DNA of 64,000 nt from Gordius sp. MW1 (GCA_964036665.1 OZ038532.1:8246001-8310000), one strand, 5' to 3'. Shown: positions 21,829-33,292, numbered from the stretch's first letter. A program made the numbers and translations. The notes: a model not told the origin generated them from the sequence alone.

Positions 21829-21976
21829 TCATCTGCATTATATTAATCATTTATTGACATTCTTTTTTTTATTTATTACCTTAAGAGGAAGTTAATTTTA
21901 CTTTTTGTTTGAACAATGGAGGACACCGTAGAAAGATATTGGAGATTGTCAAATTCAAAATGGTGGATATAATGGC
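21829..21976 (+). repeat. Partial copy of the AGACTGCTCAT-family element
   Basis: The segment with aatcatttattgacattctt, gtttgaacaatggaggacac and attgtcaaattcaaaatggt matches 58035-58185, inside the element at 57807-58223, in the same orientation. The terminal part with the inverted repeat is missing here. Confidence 0.55.
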
Positions 21977-21979
21977 ACA

Positions 21980-22534
21980 GATTTTATCATTTGAAGCACA
22001 TGTCATGGCTCGAGGACCTACCAAGCCAAAACCTAGGGTTACACTTTTCGGGCGAGGAACTTCGAATAGCTGTAGGCCTACGCCTCGGCTGCGACATTGT
22101 GTCCCCATTCAACTTCGACCTCTGTCGCCAACCCGTTCTAGCAAACGGCCATCATCCTCTACACTGCCAATACAGCAAGGGGCGGCATCCCCATGATGCC
22201 AAAATAAATAAAATAATCGGACAATTTTTGAAGAAAGCCGGCTTTCCTAATTCAATCGAACCCATAGGCAGCTCCACTGACGGCAAAATACCCGACGGTG
22301 TAACAATCATCCCGTGGGCTCTAACCTAAACGTTGCTGGGACTTCACTGCAGGCGATATATTTGCCAAATCTAACACCTCTCCTGGCCTCATCTCTTCTA
22401 CTGAGAGAAAGAAAGTGGAAAAATACATATACCTTAGCAATATTATTTTTGTACCAGTAGCGGCCACGACCCTCGGTAATATAGGTCCCGAGGGCAGCCA
22501 ATTCCTCAAACAAATATCAAAATATATAACCTCC
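21980..22534 (+). pseudogene. Non-LTR C-terminal module with zinc knuckle and PD-(D/E)xK-like motif, copy c, 5' part
   Basis: One frame (to 22329) reads GLHFSGEELRIAVGLRLGCD, then CDLCRQPVLANGHHPLHCQY, a CCHC-type knuckle, and KIPDGVTIIPW. After a frameshift the module goes on with WDFTAGDIFAKSN, ERKKVEKYIYLSNIIFVPVA, then GPEGSQFLKQISKYITS, and is cut at 22534. C-x2-C..H..C followed by PDG and WD.T..D resembles the knuckle plus restriction-like endonuclease of some non-LTR elements; this assignment is inferred. The remainder of the module resumes at 24622, after an LTR-element insertion. Confidence 0.6.
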
Positions 22535-24621
22535 TGTGGTGTTCCACGTTGGTTTTATTAGCTGATTTGTTTTTCGTTATTTGTCCCCCCCCCCGCTTAC
22601 TTGTTTTAATTATCTTTTCGATTGGCTTTTACCACTAGGATAAATATAAATTTTATTACCCATCTCGAGCGAGCGATTTTAATTACCATCGCGTTATATT
22701 AGTATAGAATTGAAATCGTATTTTATTAACATGAGTTCGCAATCGCTTGTTATTATTTTATTTTTATCTTTTAAAAAGCGCAGTCATATTATCATTTTTC
22801 GCGTAGTTAAAAGGCGAAATTGTTACGATATTATAATTATTATTACCAACACACTCGCGCACATATAGCATATACGCGTTCTGTTTATCACTAGGATAAA
22901 AATAGTTTTAGTTACACATCGCGGACCATCGTGTTATAATAACATAGAAGTGAAAAGCGTAGTTATGTTGGATCTCGAAAAGAGCACATTCATTTTCATT
23001 CTTATTTTTAGTTGTTACCTAATAAGGATAAAAGCTGAGTCATGATTACCTATAAATTTATATACACTCAGAGATTCATTAACTTTTTACTATAGGAAAG
23101 CATTATTACCCACAAATTTGTTACAAGGATTACTGAAATAAAAGATATTAGTTAGACTACCGGTCAGCTAGTTGTCCTTCCCTTTTGGGGGAGGACTTGC
23201 GGATTTATTAGTGGCGCAGGAAATGTTGGAAATCGAACCACTTCGCCGGATTAAAAAGCAATCGAACCACTTACTAAAACAATCGACCCACTTACTAAAA
23301 CAATCGAACCACTTCGCCGTATTAAAAAGCAATCGAACCACTCCATGATTCGGAAATATTGGGAGACGGAGGAAGAAAACAATTCCTTCGAACAATTGGC
23401 TACCAAATTTAAACCGCAAATATAATTCAGTGGAAATTCCAATATGTCTGAGAACAGATGGCAGAATTCTTCGAACGAATGAAAATCCCGAAACTGGTTT
23501 AAATCAAGATATCAATTATGCAGAATCATCCCTAACTAATTCTCAAGGCCTAAATTCTTAATGTGCCGCTAAAATATTATTGTAAGACAGAATTATACAC
23601 TTGATTTACATATATTAATTATATGACGATTATATTGTTAACCAATATTAAAACAACCCCCACCCCTCGCGTTTTCTTTGATTATTATTTGGCGGTCTGC
23701 GTATTTTGCTTCTATAAAATTAGAAAAGGGTGGCGAGAGATGATTATTTTGATTATTTAAAGATGGCAAGTTATAGTTTAGGTATAAAATAAAAGTAAAA
23801 CGGTATATAGCCTTTGGGATAATTTAGTATTGATTAATTATAATTTTGGTTGCGACTGTTGCTCGGTGCGTTACAGAGCTGGGACAGAAAGTCCGCTAGC
23901 CATGACGTACCCTTTTTATCGCTGAATCGATCCGAGGGCAAAGGTCATAAACTGGCAGGAGATGTCAGACGTAAATTATATTAATGGACTAAATTTCACG
24001 AAATGTTTGCATATTATGTTGGTTATACTTAAACTTATACCTATAGTTTGTTTGAACTCTGTTTAAAATAATAAGGTAAATCGCCACCTCGACCTAATTT
24101 CGCCTCTGTCTTTAAATGGCTTTTAACAACACTGAAACCCCTATACCTTTAGCGGAACGGCAGGACTTTAAGTCTTTGACTTCTCGATAAAGGGGGAGGT
24201 GTGGTGTTCCACGTTGGTTTGATTAGCTGATTTGTTTTTCGTCATTTGTCCCCCCCCCCTTACTTGTTTTAATTATCTTTTCGATTGGCTTTTACCACTA
24301 GGATAAATATAGATTTTATTACCCATCTCGAGCGAGCGATTTTAATTACCATCGCGTTATGGTTTATTATTATATCGAATTAAAATCGTTATTTTATTAA
24401 CGTGATTTAGCAAATATATTTGATAACCTCGATATCGCTCGTAGAATGATGATTATTATATTTTTAATGTGTCGATAATAATAAAAGAAGGAAAAATGTA
24501 GAAAACTAAAATATATCTCTAAACTTATTTTAGTGTATTTTTTTTTCGTCGCGTCTTTAGATTAGAATTAATAAATAAGACGACAGATCGGTAATAATCC
24601 CTTCGTATCCATGGGATTACA
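22535..24621 (+). mobile_element. Non-autonomous LTR (TRIM-like) element 1
   Basis: Begins TGTGGTGTTCCACGTTGG and ends GGGATTACA, with the 7-bp direct repeat aacctcc on both sides (22528-22534 and 24622-24628). The start sequence recurs at 24200 straight after a purine tract (aaagggggagg), as expected for a 3' LTR (24200-24621). The two LTRs match well only over the first 200 bp or so. No gag or pol frame exists. The interior holds a small tandem repeat (23230-23345) and a block near 23868-23965 (gttgctcggtg, agtccgctagccatgacgt) also found in the element at 33293-35212. It splits a non-LTR module whose empty site is seen at 487-500. Confidence 0.65.
23228..23346 (+). repeat. Short tandem repeat aatcgaaccactt
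   Basis: Five direct copies of a 21-29 bp unit (aatcgaaccacttactaaaa or aatcgaaccacttcgccg, then gattaaaaagc) in ABBA-like order. It lies inside the LTR element interior. The repeated GSIVLVSGSI frame on the minus strand is produced by it. Confidence 0.8.
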
Positions 24622-24745
24622 AACCTCCATTACACACGATCCCAAAGAATTCTTTTACATCAGACAGAAATCACCATGGAAATTGTAAAATTTAATACAA
24701 TCTCAATCCAAGGCTCAATGCCTGCTCATTTATTAAATATATTAG
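24622..24745 (+). pseudogene. Non-LTR C-terminal module copy c, 3' part
   Basis: Continues the module cut at 22534: the plus strand reads ITHDPKEFFYIRQK, then (after a slip) MEIVKFNTISIQGSMP. With 21980-22534 it makes one fragment interrupted by the LTR element. Confidence 0.6.
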
Positions 24746-25727
24746 GATAAAACATACATAATTATTTGGAAATAAACTTCTATCGATTTGAAAAAAAAAT
24801 CTATATTTTCACTCGAATTTTCAACCCATTCATGAATTTAAAAATAAAAAACTAAGGAATATCATAGTAATAAAAAAGGTTAAACTTATACCATTGATTT
24901 GAAACCTATTGATAATATATTCTTCCTAAAGTGCCACAAATCTAAGATTTAACTAAACATGGTTTGGTATAAAAAATGTCCTTGGTAGCCCTATTCCAAA
25001 ATAGCTGTGTACCTTTAATGAACAACTATAATATATATTTAATTCATAGGTAATAAATGATTAGGCTCATTTTCATATTGTTCTAATATTTAACAAGTTC
25101 TGAAAATACTATTCTCTATTTTTGACTTTAATTGCCCACTACTATAAATTGTGAACAATTTCGATAGCCCTAACTAATAATTACTCATTAATATTAGTAT
25201 AATTTATTATGGACACCAAAAATGAAAAACAAAACGTTTGATCGCGAAAGGCTGAGGTTATTAATTTAGTACGAAAGAAGAGAGGAGGACCATTGAGAAC
25301 GGCAAAATAATTGCAATTTTTTTTGAAAAAAAAACACTGAAATAAATATATATATATATATAGATGTGTAGATGTATTTGGTAAATCCTTTAGGCGGGGC
25401 GTGCATTGCCTAGGGGGTCGGGTGGTATAATTCAATCATTAAGCGCGATTGCGGTCAAACGTTCAAATCATTCGATACGCCATATATATATATATACATA
25501 TGATGCGCGTGTGGGTGTGCTTAAATAATAAACACCCAAAAAAAATCATAAACTCTGTGTGGATGGGTAGGTATAAATATAAAATTAGAAACAGATACGA
25601 TCGGGAAGCATTGTATCTACGGCCCGTAGGTAGATTGATGAGAAGGGTGTTTGGCATCGTGAAGTTTCTCAACAAATTCGTACGGTCTTTAACATAACGG
25701 AGACTTATAAATAGACGCATTCATTGG
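24746..25727. other. AT-rich spacer, no gene
   Basis: Contains TA microsatellites (25349-25364 and 25484-25500). Near 25405-25470 there is a weak tRNA-like pair of boxes (gggtggtataattca and cgttcaaatcattcg) with no acceptor stem. No coding block is supported. Confidence 0.35.
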
Positions 25728-25735
25728 GGTGGGAG

Positions 25736-25911
25736 TAGTGCTGTAAAAACGGCTGGGGTTTGTTTGGTCGATCTTTGGTTTTAGTCGACTAAACATAAAC
25801 GAACCAAAAGGGCGACTAAGAAAAACAGACCAAGAAATCTTTGGTTTGCTTATGTTTACTAAAACCAAAGGTCGACCAAAAACAAAATCCGGCCGTTTTT
25901 TTACAACACTA
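25736..25911. mobile_element. 176-bp hAT MITE sharing the foldback family's ends
   Basis: Ends are tagtgctgtaaaaacggctg and, inverted, tagtgttgtaaaaaaacgg. The 8-bp flanks are ggtgggag (25728-25735) and ggtgggga (25912-25919). The two halves are nearly perfect inverse copies (ttggtcgatctttggtttta and inverse), so the whole MITE is a hairpin. The first 20 bases match end A of the giant elements at 3782 and 45302. Confidence 0.8.
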
Positions 25912-25919
25912 GGTGGGGA

Positions 25920-26137
25920 AGGGGGAGCCTAAACATTAATACTATGTGGAGTAGGTGTTGTATGTGTGTGTGTCGGTAATTGCGAAGTCCGGGGGTATAC
26001 CCGATTATAAAAGCACTCTCATTCAGAACCACGGCGATGACGTTAATGCATTAAGGGGAGGCTGGAGGTAACGCAAATGCAATATGAAGGAAATAGCTTT
26101 AGCACTTGTTGCACACGTAAATTAAAAGAGGTGGTCG
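25920..26137. other. Spacer and 3' flank of the ataxin-7-like gene
   Basis: Short GT microsatellite (25960-25973) and unremarkable sequence. It probably includes the 3' untranslated region of the minus-strand gene ending at 26138; no clear AATAAA was identified. Confidence 0.3.
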
Positions 26138-29100
26138 TCATGTTTTGTAGGATGGGGACAGGGCTGAAAATCCGATGGGAGACGCGTGATTAGGGCCGAT
26201 AATACTTGGTTTGAAGCAGGGCTCCTTGTCCAAGGAGCTATGGTGAGACTCGGCCGCTAACGAATTCAATTCTACAACACAATTGCGATAATATTTTTAT
26301 GTAATAAAAAATATGTATATGTATAGATATTATTGGTAAATTTATCAAATATCATAATGATATTAGTAACTTTAACTAATATGATTAGCGGACCAATTTA
26401 CATCCCTTCAAAAAGCTTAAGTATTACACGTTCATAACTAATCGAAATCGTACTATAACATCATATGTCTACCATATTGACTGTTTTCAGGTAACTCATA
26501 AATACTTACAAGTAATTAAACGATAATACAATTTGCTAAAAATAGGAGGCAATTCAATTGTTTTAATAATGCTTATATAATAGGCTGACATCCTAAGTGC
26601 AATCTAACCGAAAAAATTTAGGTTGATCCATATTATAGTATTAAGAAAGAATTAGGATGCTATGAACGACTAACCTCATTATAGAATAAAATCACACCAT
26701 TTAGACACTATCAAGCGTTTACCAGCTTAGTTTCAATAACAAACATATATATGACAAATCACTGTTCTAAAGCCAAATTGCTTTATCAATCGCTATGCTA
26801 ATTATTATATGCTAGGACGCTTCAAAATCCCTTTGCAACCTTTAGTCAACCCTAAAACTTAGATGAGCGGGCAAGCCAGGAGGTAAACATACCTAAAATC
26901 TTTTGAAACAGAGCCATTTCGTGCACCGATTTTTGACGTTTTTGAGCAAATTTGGGGGCGTGATGATGATGGTGAGAGGAAGGCGTGCTACTCCCTCGAT
27001 TAGATAGTTTAGGGGGGCAATAGAGGTGTGGGTAGTAGGGGAGTGACGGTCCCCCGGGATCTATTGAGAGGTAGGGGAGAGGCATTGGGGTCGCTCCAGA
27101 CCCCAAACAAGCAATCGAGAGTGGGATCGCTACAGACCCCACACCAAAACCTCCTCTATGGTTATCGTGGTGGTGGTGGTGGGGGTAGGAGTGTTGAAAA
27201 GGTGCGAAGCATGCCAAATCGGTGGATGATGAGTGACGTTCGGGGTGCTTATAACGAGGAGGGGCGGGGCTACCACCCCCACCCCCCGGGGAATGGGGCG
27301 AACCATTCCACGATGGGTGAGGGGTAAAGGTGGACGAGGAAATGGAATCTTTGTCGGACATATAAGAGGAGGCTCGATCGCTGACGCTACTACCACCCCT
27401 AAAGGATGAGGCGGGGGAAGGAGGACAAAGCCCGCGGGCGATGCTAGTACTGGTGAGGGGTGAGAAATGCTGATGGCCCTCGAGTACGGGTTGGTCCGAG
27501 GTGTTGGGGGTGAGGAGGGATGAGGATAGATCGTAGGCCAGTGGTTGGAGGCGGGAGGCGGAGTCGGTAAAGCGAGACCCATCCACGACGGTAGGATGAT
27601 TGAGGAGTGGCACGCGCCGCGTAACCACGCGTGGAGGTGAGGATCGGGGTGACACCCTTTCGAGGCTAGGAGGGGGTGAGGAATCACCTTCTGCCCCCCT
27701 CCCGCCCTCCTCCACGGTGGAGAGGTCGGTTTTGAGACGGTGGATTTGGTATTCCAAACTAAGGCGCGCCTTCTCCAGCCGGCGGATGCGTTGGGATCGT
27801 TTGCTCTTTTTCCTACTACTATCGTCATCATCATCAGCAGGATACTGCTCTCCGTTGCGGCGTCGACGAGATAGGAGAAGGGCCAAGGGGAGTTCTTCAT
27901 CCTCGATGGGGGTGTAGTGGTGCGGGGCCAGACGGCAGGGTGATACGACTCGGAATGAGGGGGTTGATGAGGTAAGGATGATGGGTGGGGGCAGGGGTGG
28001 TGATTGTTGAGGTAGTGAGGGTGGGGCTGGGGTGGTAGATGGGTGGCTAAGGGAAGCGGCGTCACTACGTATTTTGCGTAACACGATTTTGAGGCTGGGT
28101 AAGAGAGGGGAGGACCGTTCTTCCTCCCGATCCATCCGTTCCTGGAGCCAGGAGGGTTGTGTGATGGGGAAGGTAACGTTGAGGGAAAGGGTTGGTCCTG
28201 TCGTCTCGCTACCCTTAATATTTTCATCCTGTATCCGATGAAAGTGTTGGTCACAATTAAAAAGGCTAAATTAATAATTATATAGCCTAAATAAATGATA
28301 TACCTATGTGCGAAGTTAACACACGTCTCGACCACGTAGTGTTGAAAACACGGTTGGGTTTTGTTTGGTCGACCTTTGCTTTTAGTCGACTAAACATAGA
28401 TAGACCAAAGGGGTTTTGGTCTGGTCTATCTATGCGACTAAGAAAAAGAGACCAAAAAATCTTTGGTTTGCTGATGTTTAGTCGACTAAAACCAAAGGTC
28501 GACCAAGCAAAACCCAACCGTTTTTACAACACTTCGACCACCTACATTACAATTTTGTAAAATTGAATTGACTTTGTGATCCACAGACCTTAAAGGGATC
28601 ATGCAATCGCCAACAAGTTAGCGAAATCAAACAATGTGGACGAACGGGACGTAACAAAAATCAATCGTATTATTACCGCTATGATATGGGTGGGGAGGGG
28701 AAGCGGGTCGTCCGGGCTACTAATGTTCCGTTTAGTGCCTTTCACACCCAGCTCTTGACCGCACGTGGTGGTAGTGGAAGGAGGGGGTGGAGCAGGCTGC
28801 TTAAGTCTTTCCCTTTTCCTCCTTCCCACAACGACCGGTGGCTGATAGTCGGCGTCGTGGTGATTGTGCAGACCGACTCGCTTGGTCCCGCTTTGCCTCT
28901 TCCGACCACCACCCGAAACGGACGGCCCGTCATCGTTGGTCGCCTTAAAGCCTTGTTGAGGATGAGTATTTGATCGAGCCGATAATTTGTTCGACCCATC
29001 GGGATTGATGTGACGTTTTTCTGTAAGTGTGGCCCCGTGAGAAAATTCATAAATTCGAGATATTAGCGTGGAACGTGAGAGTTTTGCCAAGAGATGGCCC

Positions 29101-29782
29101 AAAATTGGTTAGAACTTATTTTTACAAGCGCAGGATTAATTTCATGTATCTATTAGAATTTGAAATTAGCAAAAAACTTTGGCAGCAAATTTTACTGACA
29201 CACAACTACATTCATTAGTGGGAAAATCGCAATTTTTAAGGACAACCCCTATTTGCATTAGAGAATGTGTATGTGAAACAATGTGGTACCTAGCGGTCGC
29301 CCAAAAACTAATAGTGGAAAATTCGCACAACCGAAATGGCGCCCGTTAACGAGCTATGAGCTCGAACCTAGCTCAAGGGCACATTGTATATTACTTAACC
29401 CCAACCCCGAGCGGCTTCTACACAAGACGCTCGTTAAAAACCGATTACGCTGACACCGACTCAACCCGATGTTGCTTTAATATTTTCAAAGGTATTTATT
29501 TGTCCAAAGTTCTGTCCCTTCAACAAATAATATACACAGCTATCAAATCGATATGTAAGCTTTTCACCTTTTCAACCACCCTAATATCCTCAGAGTAAAT
29601 TTAACAAAAATATATTTGAAAAGCAGCAAATATTAATGGGAAAAGGGTTTATCACTGGTGTGGTGACTTACGGAAATGGCGGAGAAATGCTTGGGGAAGT
29701 AAGGCTTGAGAGCACACGTCGCATACGACTAAGTGAAAGTCCTGGTGCCAAGACGATGTATAATGCCCATAATGGATCAGAT
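26138..29782 (-). CDS. Ataxin-7 family protein (SAGA deubiquitinase module), 5' end not found
   Basis: Four minus-strand exons join in phase: 29782-29672, 29020-28677, 28228-26893 and 26271-26138 (stop TGA 26140-26138), giving 640 residues plus an unseen N-terminus. The first two exons together make FHLVVCDVCSQALLPQAFLR followed by HFQKRH, the C-x2-C...H-x4-H zinc finger of ataxin-7/Sgf73 (family: F.LVVC..C.Q..KPQAF..H). That finger ties the deubiquitinase module into SAGA. After it come basic stretches (SGGGRKRQS, GRRKRERLKQ), a leucine-zipper-like segment (RRLEKARLSLEYQIHRLKTD), Ser/Pro-rich low-complexity sequence and two His runs. The second family domain, SCA7 (HCGV...C.RSLTCKTH), is not seen in these exons. 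The large exon is much richer in G+C than its surroundings. A hAT MITE (28337-28534) sits in the second intron. Overlapping 401-codon and plus-strand frames are shadows. Confidence 0.72.
28337..28534. mobile_element. 198-bp hAT MITE in an intron of the ataxin-7-like gene
   Basis: Ends tagtgttgaaaacacgg and, inverted, aagtgttgtaaaaacgg. Flanks cgaccacg (28329-28336) and cgaccacc (28535-28542) match at 7 of 8. The interior (tttggtcgacctttgctttt, then agtcgactaaac) is close to the MITE at 25736-25911 and is again almost wholly self-complementary. Confidence 0.8.
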
Positions 29783-30095
29783 CTGTTCACGCAACGTGGA
29801 AAATTAAAATTACTGTATGAACGGAATTTAAGTATTTCAAAGCTTAAAACGCCACTTTTTGTTCAAACAAAATGTGAACAATATATTTCGCACTAAGTAT
29901 AGTAGTGGGAAACAAGCCTTTGTTTCAATAAGTAAGAAAAAATTCATGGTCACATATAAAACTTAAATTTTTTAACATTTAAAGTTGACGTTGCAAACAT
30001 TAATATGACCATTAACAACTGGTCGTTTTCAGTTTTCTTTCTTATGATGTAAGGTTTTTATAACGATTGCATTGACATAGATAAATGCTCATTCT
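29783..30095. other. Upstream flank or intron of the ataxin-7-like gene
   Basis: The missing 5' exon(s) of the minus-strand gene should lie above 29782, but no convincing block encoding the residues expected before the zinc finger was found here or up to 33 kb. The 86-codon plus-strand frame (29636-29896) is the shadow of the zinc-finger exon plus flank. Confidence 0.3.
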
Positions 30096-30385
30096 TAGGG
30101 CTTGTCTTTATCGGATTCAGATTCAAATGGCGCGAATTTTACTTTATCAAATACCCGATTCAATTTCATGTGTCAAACTCGGTTATAATTATTAATATTT
30201 TGCTTTTTGTTAGTTAAAAACGTTTTTTTTTGTTTATTTCAACTCTTGCGATTAATCGCTGTTATATTATACGTCTGAAATGTAAATCTGCTGTGAATTC
30301 CAAGTTAAGGCACGGCTATGTTATACCCCGTACAACGATTTTTGCTGCGCAGCAAAATCCAATATTAAGGCAAGCCCTTAGACTT
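30096..30385. mobile_element. Possible MITE with AAGGCAAGCCCTTAG ends
   Basis: The left cttagggcttgtctttat is the inverse of the right attaaggcaagcccttag (near 30366-30383). The ends are about 18 bp with two mismatches. No target duplication was identified. Confidence 0.35.
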
Positions 30386-31180
30386 TACCAAAATCGTCAT
30401 TAGAATAAAATTGTATAATAAACCACGAGCATCCAGGCTATAATAACTAATTTCCCATGCTAAAGTATCATCTGCTTATAGTGGACCGTCGTTTTTTAAC
30501 TTAAATTGAATTAATTTAATACCTTACGCCTTGACTTAAGTTTTTGGATTTGTATATTTTAATGTGAAAAAATAACTTTTATGGCTAAAAACATTAAATA
30601 CCCTTTATGTGGAGTAATTTATATACTCTGTGAGCACTTGAGCAATATACTTTTTAAAAGTCAATAAAAGAGTGTAAGCCCTACCCAAGGTCGTGTAGAG
30701 AAGGTGTGAGATGTGCAATTTGTAGAATTTCTTATATTTACCGACAAAAAATGGTGCAAAAAACCAATTTTTTCCCAACAACAAATATATTATGGGGAGA
30801 AGTTCTCATTAAGAAAAGTATCCATTACTGTAACAATTGTCAACATCTTAACAAAGGAAAAAATCGCATTAAACCAGTAGGAATCATGTTTTAAAGTTAG
30901 TTTTAATAATAAAGAAATGGTGTCAAGTCCAAGGTCAATTAGAATTATTTTTTAAAGTTGCGCAACTTAATCATAACTTTCTTTCAAAAAAATGAAACGA
31001 AACTTATGAAAAAAATTTAAAAGGTCTTACAAACTCGAGCACTGCAAACTAGGAGCAGAGCAACCAAAGTTTGTGACTTTAGGACGGGAAGGGTGGAAAA
31101 AACATAAAAACTTTAATCATTATGGGGCCACATTATTGGAGCATAAGTTAAAAATTCAATGGGTCCTTCTATTATATAAT
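30386..31180. other. No gene confirmed
   Basis: A 62-codon plus-strand frame (30706-30894) has two CxxC pairs (RCAICRIS and HYCNNCQHLNKG). The second loosely resembles the zinc-binding end of a retroviral-type integrase, but the histidine pair is not visible, so it is not called. The rest is AT-rich. Confidence 0.3.
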
Positions 31181-31350
31181 ATCATGGGCGTGGCCAAGGG
31201 GGGGGGGGGGGCAGGGAAGGGCTGCTGGCCCCCTCAAAATCCAAAAATTTGTTGAAATTTATTATAATTATGGCTATAATTTCAAAAAATGATTATCTTG
31301 CCCCTCCTTAAAATATTATTGCCCCTATCTAATCCCAATGCTACACCCAT
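31181..31350. mobile_element. MITE-like repeat with CATGGGCGT(A/G)GCCA(A/G)GGGG end
   Basis: The sequence catgggcgtggccaaggggg opens the repeat. On the far side come gcccctccttaaaatattat, tgcccctat and caatgctacacccatg. The same ends, catgggcgtag, and inverse ctggctacgctta, occur at 58625-58800, and a poorer pair at 62785-62915. The inverted ends and G/C runs indicate a MITE family. Confidence 0.45.
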
Positions 31351-33292
31351 GTAACACATTATTACAAATATAAAACTGACAGCATTTTTGTTAAAAAATA
31401 ACCGTTTAGGGGAATAATTTAAAATGGGCTATTCTAGTACAATGATTCAAAGGTTTTGGCGAGACACACAACTTTATTTAAACTGAGTTATGTAGTTAGT
31501 GAATAAGCTCAAATAGGCTGCCAAAATATATATTTCCAATGACAAATGATAAAAGGCAGTAAACAATTCAAGTTGCACAAACAATGTCATTACAAATTTA
31601 TTATGAGGTAAAGTGAACTAACTATTTTGGCTTTGACACAATTTGTAAAACAAAAAGCTATGTGAAGGTCAATTAATAAAATCACAAACTCCCAAGGTTT
31701 TACATGTTAATGATAAAGAAACAATACTTCTTAATTATTATTATTATAAAAATGCTAAAATACTGTCAAAATTTAAGTTTTTAACACTTAAAGATATATG
31801 ATATATTCCCAAGTGTTCTAGAACTTAAATAAATGCCCAGCATATCAAAATAAATTAAAAGGTGCAAAAATATGTATCTTTTGTTGTTGATAACCTTCCT
31901 AATATTTAGACACCTCTTTAATATAAATAATAGATTATATTGAATGACTAAAATAATAATAAAAAATAAAGACCTAATAATATTATATAGGTCAATTTTT
32001 GAAAATAATTAATTTCACAAGTAAAATACCGTTTAATTTCAGCTTTGATATATGAGTATTAAGTTTTCCTGTATCACAATCTATCAAATATTGTATTGAA
32101 GAATATTATTGAAATTTACCAGAATGAACTTTAACATTTTTGAAATATTCATCCCATGACTTTCCTAAGAATTTTTCTATTTTATTCATATTCAAGTTCA
32201 CAAATAGCAAATTTGCTAACTATTCCCACCAATTCATATTATTTGTAAATCATAAAATAACTAACAATCATTACACCATTGCTTCAAAGCTAAATTAATA
32301 TAATTATAAATAACTTTAATCTACATTATTCACAAATTTATAAAAACTTATGTTTTTCCCAAATTAGACATATTTTACAAATTAAAAATCGAAATACAAT
32401 TTTAAATATAGATTTTGTTATTTTTTCAAGCCCTTAAAAACTACGTTATCTATTGCAAAATATGTATAAAAAAGGTGGAATGGTTCAAAGAATGCGAGAA
32501 AAAATATAAATAGTATCTGACCAAATATTACACCTATTTTAAAAACACGTTATACGATTAAATTAACCTTTGCTTTAGCAGATAAATAATATAACAGGTG
32601 GAATAGTTAATATAAAGAATATGTGTTTAAATTTTATAAATTTAAAAATTATTTTTTATTAATCGGTTGCTTTAATTTTAAATGGAGTGACTTTAATACA
32701 GGAAGACTATAAAATTGGTGGAAGGCTATGGACCTTTGTTTGACCATTAATATATTTCAAGATGTATATCCCATTCACTTAAAGATAAACCTGAACCAAT
32801 TAAGAATTGATAACTAGCGCTCTCATTTGCATCCATAACAACGCCCATATCTCTAGTTTAAGTTGTTAATGTATTTATGGTCTCTTATTTTACATGTTTC
32901 ACAAATAATAACGGCAATGCTTGTTAGCCGTATTAAGACATGATTAAAAATTTATTTAATCTTTCAAGCATGCCAAATGTATTTATTTAAGTGTTATAAA
33001 GCTTTTAAAAATTTTTAATAAGTAATTTAAATATTCTCAATTATAAAACCATTTAAAAAGTCTATGTTAACTTAATTTGCTAAATTTGTAGCACACATGA
33101 TCAATGAAAACCTAGGTGGTCTATTTTCTATGGGAGACCACAATAATTTATATAAGCTAAAGTAAAAAAGACAGCTTTAATATCAATACTTATCCATCGG
33201 CTAAGTGAGACTTGAAGATACCAAACTCAATTTTTTTAAATAAGTTCATCGTTGTTGAGTTTTCATATATTCAGTAGAACAATCAATTTTTG
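31351..33292. other. AT-rich unique sequence, no gene
   Basis: Very AT-rich, with no open frame above background, no clear inverted or tandem repeat and no exon-like block on either strand. Confidence 0.45.

Noticed and set aside
25405..25470. tRNA gene
   Set aside because: Only weak box-like matches; no acceptor stem or cloverleaf can be formed.
27028..27917. Plus-strand frames of 99 and 105 codons, Arg/Gly/Ser-rich
   Set aside because: Antisense shadows of the G+C-rich exon.
27130..28335. 401-codon minus-strand open frame
   Set aside because: It overlaps the ataxin-7-like exon in another frame, has no domain, and does not connect in phase with the flanking exons. The high G+C leaves several frames open by chance.
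28599..29102. A 167-codon minus-strand frame as one uninterrupted gene
   Set aside because: Its ends run past good splice sites (acceptor at 29021-29023, donor at 28676). Only the middle, as an exon, joins in phase with the zinc-finger exon and the large exon.
29636..29896. 86-codon plus-strand frame starting MGKGFITGVV
   Set aside because: It is antisense to the zinc-finger exon at 29672-29782, whose reading is far better supported by family motifs and phase.
30706..30894. Integrase zinc-binding fragment (HYCNNCQHLNKG)
   Set aside because: The CxxC..K pattern is suggestive but the paired histidines are absent and the neighbouring sequence shows no catalytic core.
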